The notes beneath the pieces were generated by a model, which was given only the letters and a program-made list of their open reading frames with translations, was not told the DNA's origin and did not search any database. 64,000 bases of DNA from Sporomusa silvacetica DSM 10669 (GTDB lineage: Bacteria; Bacillota; Negativicutes; Sporomusales; Sporomusaceae): assembly GCF_002257705.1 (NCBI RefSeq), contig NZ_LSLK01000054.1, positions 6,625 to 70,624 of the forward strand, given 5' to 3'. Of the stretch, positions 1 to 8,752 are shown piece after piece. Position 1 is the stretch's first letter. Each line of letters begins with the position of its first letter. The position numbers and the translations under genes are program-made.

Positions 1-1351
1 CCAGCTCATAGGCGCCCTTATAGCCGATATAATGCAAACCGGAATTATAAATAACATGAGTGGAAATACCAAGTTTAGCGGCTGTACTATTGCCATTCAT
101 ATGACCCAGAAAAATATCGGGTTTTAGTTTGCGCAGCAAATTGGCTTCTTCAAACGGTTGGCAATTGGCAATGTTCAGCGGCACATTCTTACCGACAAGC
201 TGTACCAGCTTTTCGTATTCTACTTCGGCAAATTCATCATGATGATACGCCCTGATGGCTACAACCTCAAAACCCAGTTCGGCCAACAATATTGATGTTG
301 ACAGCGCCCGGAACTCGCCCGCACTGCAAAATGACTTTTTACCTTTAAACATTGGTTTAAGCGGCTCTAGTGCGGCCGCCAAATCGGCTTCTTCCCGCGC
401 AATTAAGGCGCGTGCCTGCTGGCCAAGGCCAAAGAAATCAGCCACATCCTGCAGCCACTTGCCAGTATTTTCAATGCCAATCGGCATATGTCTGATGATA
501 AATGGCACTTGGTATTTTTCCTTTAAATAGGTAAGCATATAATCATCATGTGTCGGGCAAGTACTAATCGATAAATCGGCTTCTGTCATCCGCTGCATCC
601 CGTCAGGATCAGCAAAAACCGGGAAAATATTGACCGATATTCCCAATTCGTTTAACAGACGCTCAAGCTCCAGTTCATCAACGCGCCCCATAGATGACAC
701 ATTCATCAAATTGACGGTAATGCCGGTTTTTTCTTTTTCGATTACCGACTGCTCATTATCTGTCAGTAAATTCCGGCCAATTGCATGATATATGGCATCA
801 TAAGAAGTAGCCCAAATTTTTGTCTTAAAGCCTTCGCAATGTACCGGCAATAGTTTTGCTACAACTTCCGGCTGCGTCTGCTCAACTACACTCTCCACGT
901 CGTCACCGATAATTCCAGGCACACAACTGGCAACGATAAAGATTACAGCAGGCCGGTAACGCCGGTCGGCCTCGATAATCGCCTGAGCTAGTTTGGGTTC
1001 ACCGCCGCTGATAACATCAGATTCAGTCAAACCTGTTGACAGCCAGCGGCCATCCTTAACCACACCCCAGCGCTGGTTATTACCGCCGCGAACAGCAGCA
1101 TTCCCGCAATGACTGGATGAACCGCAGCCTAAACCGCCATGCATGAGTACTACGCTATTAGGGATGCTGTTCATCGTCCCCAGGGCAGGTAATAACAAGC
1201 AAATGGAATTTTGCGTAAAGCTGCGTTCGTTGCCTGGCTGACAACACTGCAGGCCACGGCCGGCTACCTCACCTAATGCCGCTCCATGGGCAATGCAGGC
1301 TTTTAACCTGTCTTCCCGGCGGGGCGGTTCTTTTAGCTCGAAATAACTCAC
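1..1351 (-). CDS. Nitrogenase component-1-like oxidoreductase (partial, runs off the left edge)
   Basis: Reading the minus strand from a GTG at 1351 (GGGAGAGG lies about 8 bases upstream) gives an open frame of about 450 codons to the window edge. It has the hallmarks of the NifD/NifK/NifE/NifN fold: a Cys-Cys pair near residue 36, HGGLGCGSSSHCG near residue 75 and ASCVPGIIGDD near residue 140, which match the spacing of cluster-binding cysteines in this superfamily, followed by a STCPTHDDY segment. It lies downstream of the DUF2325 gene in the same direction. Subfamily cannot be assigned: no other nif gene is visible, so a true nitrogenase is not supported. A nitrogenase-like reductase acting on another substrate is equally possible. 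The superfamily call is firm; the function is open. Confidence 0.8.
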   Translation of the reverse strand, partial: MSYFELKEPPRREDRLKACIAHGAALGEVAGRGLQCCQPGNERSFTQNSICLLLPALGTMNSIPNSVVLMHGGLGCGSSSHCGNAAVRGGNNQRWGVVKDGRWLSTGLTESDVISGGEPKLAQAIIEADRRYRPAVIFIVASCVPGIIGDDVESVVEQTQPEVVAKLLPVHCEGFKTKIWATSYDAIYHAIGRNLLTDNEQSVIEKEKTGITVNLMNVSSMGRVDELELERLLNELGISVNIFPVFADPDGMQRMTEADLSISTCPTHDDYMLTYLKEKYQVPFIIRHMPIGIENTGKWLQDVADFFGLGQQARALIAREEADLAAALEPLKPMFKGKKSFCSAGEFRALSTSILLAELGFEVVAIRAYHHDEFAEVEYEKLVQLVGKNVPLNIANCQPFEEANLLRKLKPDIFLGHMNGNSTAAKLGISTHVIYNSGLHYIGYKGAYEL

Positions 1352-1457
1352 TGTTGCATCCTCTCCCTTATCTCACCACATAATCACTGCAAATTGACAA
1401 ACAACCTCTTTGTCTTAGAATCTTCCTTTATATATTTCATCTTAGTACGCGAGTCAA

Positions 1458-1539
1458 GACTCCCGCCTCTACAGGCGGCGTTAATTCAGGTGGAGTAGAC
1501 TCTCCACCTGAATCCCCAATGTTTCAGCTATGCTGAAAC
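1458..1539 (-). promoter_or_regulatory. Cluster of three hairpins in the 5' region of the nitrogenase-like gene
   Basis: Between the DUF2325 stop (1547) and the GTG at 1351 are three consecutive inverted repeats. One is a GC-rich CCGCC/GGCGG stem near 1461-1480. The second is a perfect 11-bp stem at 1485-1512 (TTCAGGTGGAG / CTCCACCTGAA, 6-base loop). The third is a 7-bp stem at 1521-1539 (GTTTCAG / CTGAAAC). None is followed by a clear T tract, so they may be processing or stability structures in the intercistronic RNA rather than terminators. Function is not known. Confidence 0.5.
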
Positions 1540-1546
1540 GAGTTCA

Positions 1547-1834
1547 CTACCGTAAGCCAAGCCCGGCCAACTTGCGTTCAACGGCGCACCAGGAACGCTT
1601 TGCATAAATCAGCGGAACTGAGTGGGCCTTGGCATGGCTTTTGACCGTTTTTGCCATATTGTGATTGATATAGTCGGTAAAGACCAACACGAATGCTGCG
1701 GCCTTTGGTATATTCATCTTTCTTACCTCACCAGGGTTTCGACCAGTAATATGAGCGATTTCAGTTACACCCATATTCCGCATTTTTTGTTCAATTGCTC
1801 CTAAATAATCTGCGCCGATAACCAAAGCCGTCAT
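1547..1834 (-). CDS. DUF2325 domain protein
   Basis: A 95-residue protein beginning MTALVIGADYLG, with the Rossmann-like start and later TDYINHN and PLIYAKRSWCAVER segments typical of the DUF2325 family. The biochemical role of the family is not established. The gene precedes the nitrogenase-like gene on the same strand and is itself preceded by two tandem terminator-bearing elements, so the pair is probably one regulated transcription unit. Confidence 0.8.
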   Translation of the reverse strand: MTALVIGADYLGAIEQKMRNMGVTEIAHITGRNPGEVRKMNIPKAAAFVLVFTDYINHNMAKTVKSHAKAHSVPLIYAKRSWCAVERKLAGLGLR

Positions 1835-1872
1835 ATTCTCATCCCCTTACTACTATTATTCAAAAATAAAAA

Positions 1873-1929
1873 GACAACTGGATTCTCTACAATGTAGATA
1901 TCAGTTGCCTCCGGTACTTTCCAGTCAGC
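1873..1929 (-). promoter_or_regulatory. Leader element 2: conserved head plus intrinsic terminator
   Basis: On the minus strand the sequence reads GCTGACTGGAAAGTACCGGA and then enters a hairpin GGCAACTG ... CAGTTGTC followed by TTTTTATTTTT. The head can itself form a small stem (CTGG / CCGG). It ends about 40 bases upstream of the DUF2325 start and is a near copy of the element at 1972-2026. The layout is that of a transcription attenuator or riboswitch; no ligand class is recognised. Confidence 0.55.
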
Positions 1930-1971
1930 AATTGTCCATTTTTAATTGATAACTAACTAAAATAAAGAAAA

Positions 1972-2026
1972 GGCAATCATAGACTGCTTAAGCAGCCAAT
2001 GATTGCCTCCGGTGTTCCGGTCAGCG
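1972..2026 (-). promoter_or_regulatory. Leader element 1: conserved head plus intrinsic terminator
   Basis: On the minus strand the head GCTGACCGGAACACCGGA runs into a 9-bp terminator stem (GGCAATCAT ... ATGATTGCC) followed by TTTTCTTT. Compared with element 2, the head keeps GCTGAC, GGAA and CCGGAGGCAA, and the change of CCGG to CTGG keeps pairing through a G-U. This is a tandem arrangement upstream of the DUF2325/nitrogenase-like pair. Confidence 0.55.
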
Positions 2027-2121
2027 TCTATATTCTCAAATATTAGACTTATAGTAGCATACAGCTAAAGAGGTGTCAACCCCTGGGGAAATTTATTGAG
2101 TGCTTATTTTAAAATTAACCC

Positions 2122-2151
2122 TTGACACTTTTTCACTTCTTATCATATAAT
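2122..2151 (+). promoter_or_regulatory. Sigma-A-type promoter of the first methyltransferase operon
   Basis: TTGACA at 2122-2127 and TATAAT at 2146-2151 are separated by 18 bases. Both hexamers match the vegetative consensus exactly. Transcription would start near 2158 and make a leader of about 145 nt before the first large gene. Confidence 0.75.
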
Positions 2152-2193
2152 TGCAGTACATCAATTTCATTTTAGGCTGATCAGATACACTGA

Positions 2194-2238
2194 AGGCCAA
2201 AAGAAACGAGCCGTTTCTTTTGGCCTTTTTTTGTTTTT
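2194..2238 (+). terminator. Leader (attenuator) terminator
   Basis: AGGCCAAAAGAAAC and GTTTCTTTTGGCCT form a long perfect stem at 2194-2226 with a short AGC-type loop, followed by a run of T. It lies between the promoter at 2122-2151 and the operon, so reading through it is required for expression. This implies attenuation or antitermination control. Confidence 0.75.
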
Positions 2239-2275
2239 CCTAAAATAAATTAGTACGTGAAAGGAGTACGGAAAA

Positions 2276-2311
2276 ATGAAAATAGCAAAGGTGGTGGCGT
2301 CAAATGGCTAG
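2276..2311 (+). CDS. Possible 11-residue leader peptide overlapping the first methyltransferase gene
   Basis: An ATG at 2276 follows AAAGGAG at an ideal distance and encodes MKIAKVVASNG before a TAG. Its end overlaps the ATG of the methyltransferase gene at 2304 in another frame. Because it sits just after the leader terminator it could couple translation to the downstream gene. It may also be chance; no conservation can be tested here. Confidence 0.35.
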   Translation: MKIAKVVASNG

Positions 2312-3386
2312 AGACCAAATGACACCGATTGAACGATTAACAGCTTACAATCAAGGAAACCCCATTGATCGTCTGCCATGTGTCCCCATTGTGGGCAACA
2401 CAGCGGCGCGGGTTATTGGCGTCAAAGTCAGTGAGCTGCCGACAAGTGGAAAATTACTGGCGCAAGCACAGATTGCCGCTTACCGGCAGTTTGGCTATGA
2501 TATCATCCGCATATTTACCGACCTCTACGGGCAGGCCGAAGCCATGGGATCAGTGGTTTACTATCCTGAGGATGAGACAGCCTATCTGGACAAACCGGCC
2601 ATTACTGATATAAGCCAAATTGACCGTCTGAAACCGGCTGATCCCTATAAAGATGGTCATCTGCCTATTCAGCTGGAAGCCATGAAAATCGCAGTCGATG
2701 AGGTAGGCAAAGAAGTCAGCGTGACCGGAGCGCTTACCGGACCCTTTACCAATGCTTCGTTTCTGATTGGAGCTGAAAATTTGGCCCGCCTTGTTGGCAA
2801 AAATCCGGATGCGGTCCATCGGCTATGCCGCCTGTCACTAGAAACCTGCCTTAACTACGCCAAAGCAATTATTGATATTGGCTGCACTCCCAGTCTGACT
2901 GATCCCATGTCTTCTTCAACCATTATCAGCCCCCAGAAATTTAAGGAGTTTTCCTTCCCCTATCTAAAAGAGCTTATTGACTATATTCACTCCCGTGGCA
3001 AAGGAGTAACGCTGCACATCTGCGGCAAAACCGCCAAGGTATGGGAGCAAATGGCCGACGCCGGTGCTGATTGTATTAGTATTGATAATGCCGCCAGTCT
3101 CACCGAAGCCAAAGAGAAAGTGGGAAGCAGGCTGCGATTAATGGGAAATGTTAAGCCCTCCGAAATCATGCTGCAAGGCACCGTGGCTGATATCCGGCTG
3201 GCTGTGCTTAGCGGTGTTCGCGAAGCCTATAACAATCCTAAAGGCTATATTGTAGCTTCCGGCTGCAGTCTGCCTACGGAAACACCCTTCGTCAATATTG
3301 ATGCCATGCTTGACGCCGTCCGCGAAATTGGTTATCCCATCACCGGGGAGAAATTGAATCTTTTGGAACAGAGGTGGTCTAAGTGA
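2304..3386 (+). CDS. URO-D-type (MtaA/CmuA superfamily) methyltransferase, type A
   Basis: A 360-residue member of the uroporphyrinogen-decarboxylase-like superfamily, used in anaerobes as zinc-dependent methyltransferases that move methyl groups between a substrate, a corrinoid protein and tetrahydrofolate or coenzyme M. The zinc-site signature is present as LHICGK near residue 237 and SGCSLP near residue 318. The N-terminus (MTPIERLTAYNQG) matches the paralogues at 52934 and 54807. It starts the operon, and the next gene overlaps its stop by 4 bases. The methyl donor is unknown. Heme biosynthesis is unlikely, because it lies beside a second URO-D homologue and a corrinoid activator. Confidence 0.85.
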   Translation: MARDQMTPIERLTAYNQGNPIDRLPCVPIVGNTAARVIGVKVSELPTSGKLLAQAQIAAYRQFGYDIIRIFTDLYGQAEAMGSVVYYPEDETAYLDKPAITDISQIDRLKPADPYKDGHLPIQLEAMKIAVDEVGKEVSVTGALTGPFTNASFLIGAENLARLVGKNPDAVHRLCRLSLETCLNYAKAIIDIGCTPSLTDPMSSSTIISPQKFKEFSFPYLKELIDYIHSRGKGVTLHICGKTAKVWEQMADAGADCISIDNAASLTEAKEKVGSRLRLMGNVKPSEIMLQGTVADIRLAVLSGVREAYNNPKGYIVASGCSLPTETPFVNIDAMLDAVREIGYPITGEKLNLLEQRWSK

Positions 3387-4423
3387 CAGTGGTAAACGAA
3401 AAAGACCGCTTACTAGGAGTATTAAATAAACAACAACCAGACCGCCCCCCGGTCATCTGCCCTGGCGGCATGATGAATGCCGCCATTGTCGACGTCATGA
3501 AAAAGAGCGGGCAAACCCTGCCGGCCGGTCACTCTGATGCCGCTTTAATGGCCGACCTGGCTTATGCTGTACACACCCTCACTGGGTTTGAAAACTTTGG
3601 TCTTCCCTTTTGCATGACCGTAGAAGCCGAAGTCCTGGGAAGCGAGATTGATTTAGGCACCTTGGAATGTGAACCCAAAATAAGCCGTGAGGTATTTGCC
3701 GCTGCCGCCAAGGTGGAATACAAAGATATCCCCACCATGCTAAATTCCGGCCGGATACCGGTAGTCTGCCAGGCTGTTTCGCTTTTAGCCACTAAATACC
3801 CTGACATTCCTGTTATTGGCAGTCTGACTGGCCCGGTGAGTACAGCTGCCTCTATTGTTGATCCGATACAATTCTTAAAGGATTTACGCAAAGATCCGGC
3901 AAATGCTCATCGTGTGTTCGACTATGTAACTGAACTGCTCATCGGCTTTGCCGATAAACTGATTGAGCATGGTGCTACAGTCATCGAAATTGGTGATCCA
4001 ACAGCAACCGGGGAAATCCTTGGTCCCAAGATGTTCGCCGAATATGCCGTACCTTATATTAACAAGCTCATTACAGCTGTCCACGAACAAGGAGTTCCGG
4101 TTATCGTTCATATTTGCGGCAATTTAAATAGTGTAAAACCGCTAATTTCCAACCTTGAAGCCAACGCCGTCAGTACAGACGCCATAGTCAACTTAAAGCT
4201 GCTAAAAGACGAGTTTCCCCAGCTTACTACTATGGGAAATGTCAGTACCTATCTCTTAGAGCTAGGGCCTGCTGAAAAAGTGGCCGTACAAACCAAAAAT
4301 CTACTGGCTCAAGGCATTAATATTATTGCCCCGGCCTGCGGATTAAGTACTTCCAGCCCCTTAGCCAATATCCAATCCATGACCCATACGGTCAAGACCA
4401 ATTTTACGAAAGAAGGGGTGTAA
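3383..4423 (+). CDS. URO-D-type (MtaA/CmuA family) methyltransferase, type B
   Basis: A 346-residue protein starting at a GTG that overlaps the previous stop (GTGA). Its start contains DRPPVICPGGMM, nearly the same as the gene at 51903, and the zinc motif appears as HICGN near residue 246 and PACGLS near residue 315. In related systems one URO-D protein demethylates the substrate and a second passes the methyl group onward. By analogy the type A/type B pair may split these roles, but the sequence does not show which does which. Confidence 0.85.
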   Translation: MTVVNEKDRLLGVLNKQQPDRPPVICPGGMMNAAIVDVMKKSGQTLPAGHSDAALMADLAYAVHTLTGFENFGLPFCMTVEAEVLGSEIDLGTLECEPKISREVFAAAAKVEYKDIPTMLNSGRIPVVCQAVSLLATKYPDIPVIGSLTGPVSTAASIVDPIQFLKDLRKDPANAHRVFDYVTELLIGFADKLIEHGATVIEIGDPTATGEILGPKMFAEYAVPYINKLITAVHEQGVPVIVHICGNLNSVKPLISNLEANAVSTDAIVNLKLLKDEFPQLTTMGNVSTYLLELGPAEKVAVQTKNLLAQGINIIAPACGLSTSSPLANIQSMTHTVKTNFTKEGV

Positions 4424-4428
4424 GCTTT

Positions 4429-6144
4429 GTGACCATACTACGCTTTTGGCAGGATAACAGCCAACCGGCAGCCACTGCCGTTTCCTTTGAAGCACAGGAC
4501 AACATTACCGTTCTAGCTGCCGCCAGAGCTGCCGGTGTTTTGGTTGAATCCCCTTGCAACGGTGCCGGTACCTGCGGCAAATGCAAGGTTCGAATCCCGG
4601 CATATCCCCCTGAAGCACTCCTGGTTCTGCCCGGTTGCCACCACACGTTGACACCGGAAGAAATCCGTCAAGGCATCTTTCTCGGTTGCACCACTGAAAT
4701 TCAAGGGCAAGCCTTGGCTACTGATGTGATCGATATCTTCGTCCTCGAACGTCAGGATAAAAGCAATGTACAAATTTTGAGTCAGGGACAGCAGCTGGCT
4801 GTAACCCTTGCTCCCAACATAACTAAACAGTATTTACCCGACAATAGCCAAACTTTAGTACTAGCAGGCAAATCGGTACTGGGAACAGAACCAGGAAATA
4901 CTGCGGCTATTGCCTACGGCCTGGTTGTTGATATTGGTACAACTACTTTGGTAACGGCATTATTTGACCTTACTACCGGTCAGGAACTAGCTGCCGTATC
5001 AGCGCTCAATCCGCAAAGCCTGCATGCCCAAGACGTTTTATCCCGTATCAAGCTGGGAAATTCTCCTGAAGGCCTGGCAACTCTCTACACTGAGATTATT
5101 GGCGCTATCAATAACATGATTAGCGAATTAGCTCAAACCACAGGTATCCAGCCACAAAGCATTTATGAGATCGTGTTCAGCGGCAATACCTGTATGCTGC
5201 ATCTGGCGATGAATACTAATCCTGTTTCGCTGGGGAAATACCCCTACACGCCCGTTCTTTGGGGTAACAGTTATCATGGAGCAACAGCTATCGGCCTTAC
5301 TGCCGCTCCCTTTGCCCAAATCTATCTGCCGCCAGTTATGTCAGCCTATGTAGGAGCAGATATCACTGCCGGAATTTTGGCTGCCGACTTAGCCAATCTT
5401 GAAGGCACTACACTGTTTGTCGATATTGGTACCAATGGTGAAATGGCCTTGGCGGTTAACGGTCGCCTTTCAGTAACCTCAACAGCTGCCGGTCCGGCCT
5501 TCGAAGGCATGAATATCGCCTGCGGCATGAGAGCTGCCCCTGGGGCCATCGAAAAATTCAAAGTAGAACACAGCGGGGATGTGGACGTACAAACCATTTC
5601 CGACACTCCAGCTGTCGGTATCTGCGGCAGCGGCCTGCTTGACATTGTTGGTGAGCTTGTCAGAACCAAACTAATCAATAAGACCGGAAAACTTGCTGGA
5701 ACAGAAACTACTCAGCCACACCCTTTGCAACGGCGGTTGAAAAAAGAAAACGGCAAAACCGTATTTGCCATCCAGCAAACCGTCTATTTATCGCAAAAGG
5801 ATATTCGCCAGGTACAGCTGGCCAAAGGAGCCATCCGGGCAGGCATTGAATGTCTGCTTGATGCCAACGGACTAAGTACTACCGAAGTTGACCGCGTATT
5901 TATCGCTGGTTCTTTTGGATTTCACCTTAATGCCGATAGTTTAATCAACATCGGTATGCTGCCTGAGGCCTTTAGAGGAAAAATCGATTTTCTCGGTAAC
6001 ACCGCCAAAACAGGCGGTCAGGCCCTGCTATTAAATCAAGATTCCCGCCAAACAATCGCTAACCTGGTGAAACAGGTGGAAGTGTTAGAGTTAGCCACCT
6101 ATAGCGACTTTGATAAAACTTTTGTTAACTGCTTGAATTTCTAA
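4429..6144 (+). CDS. Ferredoxin/ASKHA corrinoid-activating protein (RamA-like, DUF4445)
   Basis: A 571-residue protein. An N-terminal 2Fe-2S ferredoxin domain has CNGAGTCGKC and a later GCTTEIQG cysteine. A middle and C-terminal ASKHA-type ATPase region has VVDIGTTTLVTALFD, FVDIGTNGEMAL and AGSFGFHLN. These proteins reduce inactive Co(II) corrinoid back to Co(I) using ATP. It is a paralogue of the gene at 50105. Its presence implies that a corrinoid protein works with this operon, although none is encoded within it. Confidence 0.88.
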   Translation: MTILRFWQDNSQPAATAVSFEAQDNITVLAAARAAGVLVESPCNGAGTCGKCKVRIPAYPPEALLVLPGCHHTLTPEEIRQGIFLGCTTEIQGQALATDVIDIFVLERQDKSNVQILSQGQQLAVTLAPNITKQYLPDNSQTLVLAGKSVLGTEPGNTAAIAYGLVVDIGTTTLVTALFDLTTGQELAAVSALNPQSLHAQDVLSRIKLGNSPEGLATLYTEIIGAINNMISELAQTTGIQPQSIYEIVFSGNTCMLHLAMNTNPVSLGKYPYTPVLWGNSYHGATAIGLTAAPFAQIYLPPVMSAYVGADITAGILAADLANLEGTTLFVDIGTNGEMALAVNGRLSVTSTAAGPAFEGMNIACGMRAAPGAIEKFKVEHSGDVDVQTISDTPAVGICGSGLLDIVGELVRTKLINKTGKLAGTETTQPHPLQRRLKKENGKTVFAIQQTVYLSQKDIRQVQLAKGAIRAGIECLLDANGLSTTEVDRVFIAGSFGFHLNADSLINIGMLPEAFRGKIDFLGNTAKTGGQALLLNQDSRQTIANLVKQVEVLELATYSDFDKTFVNCLNF

Positions 6145-6156
6145 GGAGGTATTTTC

Positions 6157-6834
6157 ATGAGTGATCAACAAGCTTCTGAGCGCCTTAGCTGCGCCGACTG
6201 CCATCAATTAAATTGCTATCGCCGTGACAAACGGTTCCCTGACTTTTGTCTGACTGTAACCTCACGCGGCGATGCCGACATTGACGCCGAAATTGCAAAA
6301 GTCAAGACTATCTACACCGAAGAAGGCCCTGACCGCCAGATGGCACTGGCAGCGGCTGAAATCGAAGGCTTGTACTACGGCAAGCTCACACGCGTAGAAG
6401 AAATCATTGCATTTGCTAAACGAATTGGCGCCAAAAAAATTGGCATCGCCACCTGCATTGGCCTTATTGAAGAAACGCGGGTATTTTCAAAGATCCTTGC
6501 CGCCAAAGGTCTTGAAAGCTACAGCGTCATCTGCAAAGTAGGCTCAATTGACAAAACCGAAATTGGCGTACTACCCGAATATAAAGTGCAACAAGGCTGC
6601 CACGAATCCCTCTGCAACCCTATTCTGCAGGCCCGCCTCTTGAATCAGGCCGCAACTGACCTCAATGTTATCGTTGGACTATGCGTTGGTCATGATTCCT
6701 TATTTATCAAACATTCTGACGCCCCAGTCACCACGCTCATAACCAAAGACCGGGTGTTAGGACACAATCCGGCAGCAGCGCTCTATACAAGTGGTTTCTA
6801 TTATAAACGCCTCTTACAAGAAGAAAAGGAGTGA
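6157..6834 (+). CDS. DUF1847 family cysteine-rich protein
   Basis: A 225-residue protein with an N-terminal SCADCHQLNCYRRD motif, further cysteines at GIATCIGL and QQGCHESLCNP, and GLCVGHDSLF, as in the DUF1847 (putative metal-binding) family. AAGGAGG lies just before its ATG. It is placed 12 bases after the activator gene. The biochemical role is unknown; family members often sit in corrinoid methyltransferase loci, which would fit a redox or metal-handling job. Confidence 0.8.
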   Translation: MSDQQASERLSCADCHQLNCYRRDKRFPDFCLTVTSRGDADIDAEIAKVKTIYTEEGPDRQMALAAAEIEGLYYGKLTRVEEIIAFAKRIGAKKIGIATCIGLIEETRVFSKILAAKGLESYSVICKVGSIDKTEIGVLPEYKVQQGCHESLCNPILQARLLNQAATDLNVIVGLCVGHDSLFIKHSDAPVTTLITKDRVLGHNPAAALYTSGFYYKRLLQEEKE

Positions 6835-6840
6835 TACTTA

Positions 6841-7929
6841 GTGCGCAAGCCTCATCTACTTATCGCCAGCCTCGCCATTGCTCTTGTTTTTAGCCTACTA
6901 CTTGCCGGCTGCAGTCAACAAAAGGCTGAGCAGTCAGCAACACCCTCGGCCGCACAAGCAACCACCCCCACTGATAAAATCAAATTTAAAATTGGTTATT
7001 TACCTGCTGTTGGCGATATCTTATCGTTTGTTGCCAAAGAGAAAGGGTTCTTCGAGCAAGAGGGCCTTGATGTTGAGCTATTTCAGTTTACTAACTCCGG
7101 TGAAGGTCTCAATGCAATCAAAGCCGGTAAACTGGACGCCGGCGCCTTTGGCACCTCAGCTCCCCAAGTCTTTATCGCAAAAGGAACTCCCTTTGTCGAT
7201 ATCGGCGGTATGCAAAGTGAAGGCCATGCCGTTGTAACCAAACCGGAAAATGCCCCGCAGTATTCCAATCTGCAGGGTTTTGTCGGTAAAAAGGTTGCTA
7301 CTGTTCGTCTGGCAACCGGCGATGCGGTGTGGAGAGCGGCCATGTCCAAGGCAGGCATTGACTGGAAAACACAAGTCACCATCCAAGAGCTTGACTCTCC
7401 TGCCGCTGTACTTGAGGCTGTAAAAAAAGGAGCAGCCGATGTCGGACTTGTATGGGTTCCCTTTTCTGAGATGGCCGAACAACAGGGATTACAAATCGTC
7501 TCTTGGTCCTCCGAGTACATGCCGGGACATGTATGCTGCCGGGTAGTCGCACTCGAAGATAAAATCAAAGATAACAAAGAAGCCTATATCCGCTTATCCC
7601 GCGCCAGCATACGTGCCTATGACTTCTATATCAATAATCAGGAAGAAACCCTTGATATCGCCAGTAAATATGTCAAGCTAGACCGGGAATTACTCAGAAA
7701 AGCCACCTATAGCGGTCACATCCACAGCATCCCTGATCCTGACAAAAAAGGGTTTATCGCCTTTTGGGAAGCGATGAAGGCCGCCGGTTATATTCAAAGT
7801 GACATTGATATTTCCCAGCATGTAAACACGGAAATTTACAAAACAGCGCTTGACCAATTAAGCCAGCGTGAACCGCAGAATAGTACCTATCAAAAGCTGG
7901 CTAAAGACTTTGTAATAAACAATCAGTAA
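6841..7929 (+). CDS. ABC transporter substrate-binding lipoprotein (NitT/TauT/SsuA type)
   Basis: A 362-residue protein from a GTG start. The signal peptide ends with the lipobox LLAGC, so it should be a membrane-anchored lipoprotein. The body has the periplasmic-binding-protein-2 pattern of SsuA/TauA/ThiY-like proteins (IGYLPAVGD, GEGLNAIKAGKLDAGAFG). Family substrates include sulfonates, nitrate, taurine and pyrimidine precursors. With methyltransferases upstream, a methylated or sulfonated small molecule is the likely ligand, by inference only. Confidence 0.85.
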   Translation: MRKPHLLIASLAIALVFSLLLAGCSQQKAEQSATPSAAQATTPTDKIKFKIGYLPAVGDILSFVAKEKGFFEQEGLDVELFQFTNSGEGLNAIKAGKLDAGAFGTSAPQVFIAKGTPFVDIGGMQSEGHAVVTKPENAPQYSNLQGFVGKKVATVRLATGDAVWRAAMSKAGIDWKTQVTIQELDSPAAVLEAVKKGAADVGLVWVPFSEMAEQQGLQIVSWSSEYMPGHVCCRVVALEDKIKDNKEAYIRLSRASIRAYDFYINNQEETLDIASKYVKLDRELLRKATYSGHIHSIPDPDKKGFIAFWEAMKAAGYIQSDIDISQHVNTEIYKTALDQLSQREPQNSTYQKLAKDFVINNQ

Positions 7930-7948
7930 TTGAAAAGGAGGATGGCTT

Positions 7949-8752
7949 GTGGCCTTACTGAATCTCGAATCTGTCGCCCTTACTTATCCGGGCGACGAGC
8001 GTCCGGCCGTAGAAAACCTTTCACTAAGCATTAACCAGGGCGAACTCTTAGCAGTAGTCGGTCCTAGTGGCTGCGGCAAAAGCTCAACCATCGGCCTGCT
8101 GGCCGGCCTGACGCCAGCCACAAGCGGCCTGCTTACATTAAATGATAGCCCGATTCTTGCCCCCGGCCCGGACAGAGCCGTAGTCTTTCAAGACTACTCT
8201 CTGTTCCCCTGGATGACAGCCCTTGATAACATCATCTTTGCCCTCGATGAATCAGGCCGGGCGACAGGTAAAACTGCCAGCGAACAAGCAAAAAAGTTGC
8301 TGGATATGGTCGGTCTCAGCAGTTACAGCCATAAATATCCGAGTGAACTGTCTGGCGGCATGCGCCAGCGGGTAGCCATCGCCAGAGCCTTTGCCCTTGA
8401 TGCCCCGGTCTACCTTATGGATGAACCCTTTGGCGCAGTAGACGCCAAAAACCGAGTAAGCTTACAGGATCTGCTGCTCAAGCTTTGGGCCGGCGATGGT
8501 AACAAAAAAACTGTGTTTCTGGTCACACATGACATTGACGAAGCCCTGTATCTTGCCGACCGCATTGCGGTGTTTACTCCCGGTCCGGGCCGGGTATTAA
8601 AAATCATTGACGTTCCTTTCCCCCGGCCCCGGCGGCGTTTTTTCCTGGTGCAAGATCCCCGTTATATTGAACTGCGTAATGAAATCCTATCCTTGCTGCA
8701 AAAAGAAATTCTGGCAGAACTCCAACAAGTGGAAGGAGGCGCCGGCATATGA
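7949..8752 (+). CDS. ABC transporter ATP-binding protein (NitT/TauT/SsuB type)
   Basis: A 267-residue ATPase with Walker A GPSGCGKSS, Q-loop VFQDYSLFPW, signature LSGGMRQRVAIARA, Walker B VYLMDEPFG and switch LVTHDIDEA. It starts at a GTG after AAAGGAGG and overlaps the permease gene by 4 bases. It energises uptake by the lipoprotein and permease on either side. Confidence 0.9.
   Translation: MALLNLESVALTYPGDERPAVENLSLSINQGELLAVVGPSGCGKSSTIGLLAGLTPATSGLLTLNDSPILAPGPDRAVVFQDYSLFPWMTALDNIIFALDESGRATGKTASEQAKKLLDMVGLSSYSHKYPSELSGGMRQRVAIARAFALDAPVYLMDEPFGAVDAKNRVSLQDLLLKLWAGDGNKKTVFLVTHDIDEALYLADRIAVFTPGPGRVLKIIDVPFPRPRRRFFLVQDPRYIELRNEILSLLQKEILAELQQVEGGAGI

Noticed and set aside
1..1351. Calling the nitrogenase-like gene nifD, nifE or nifK
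   Set aside because: Only the superfamily cysteine pattern is visible; partner genes needed for assignment are outside the window.
1873..2026. The two elements as molybdenum-cofactor, glycine or fluoride riboswitches
   Set aside because: GCCTCC-type sequence on the plus strand is superficially similar, but the layouts I know for these classes are not present, and the structure fits the minus strand.
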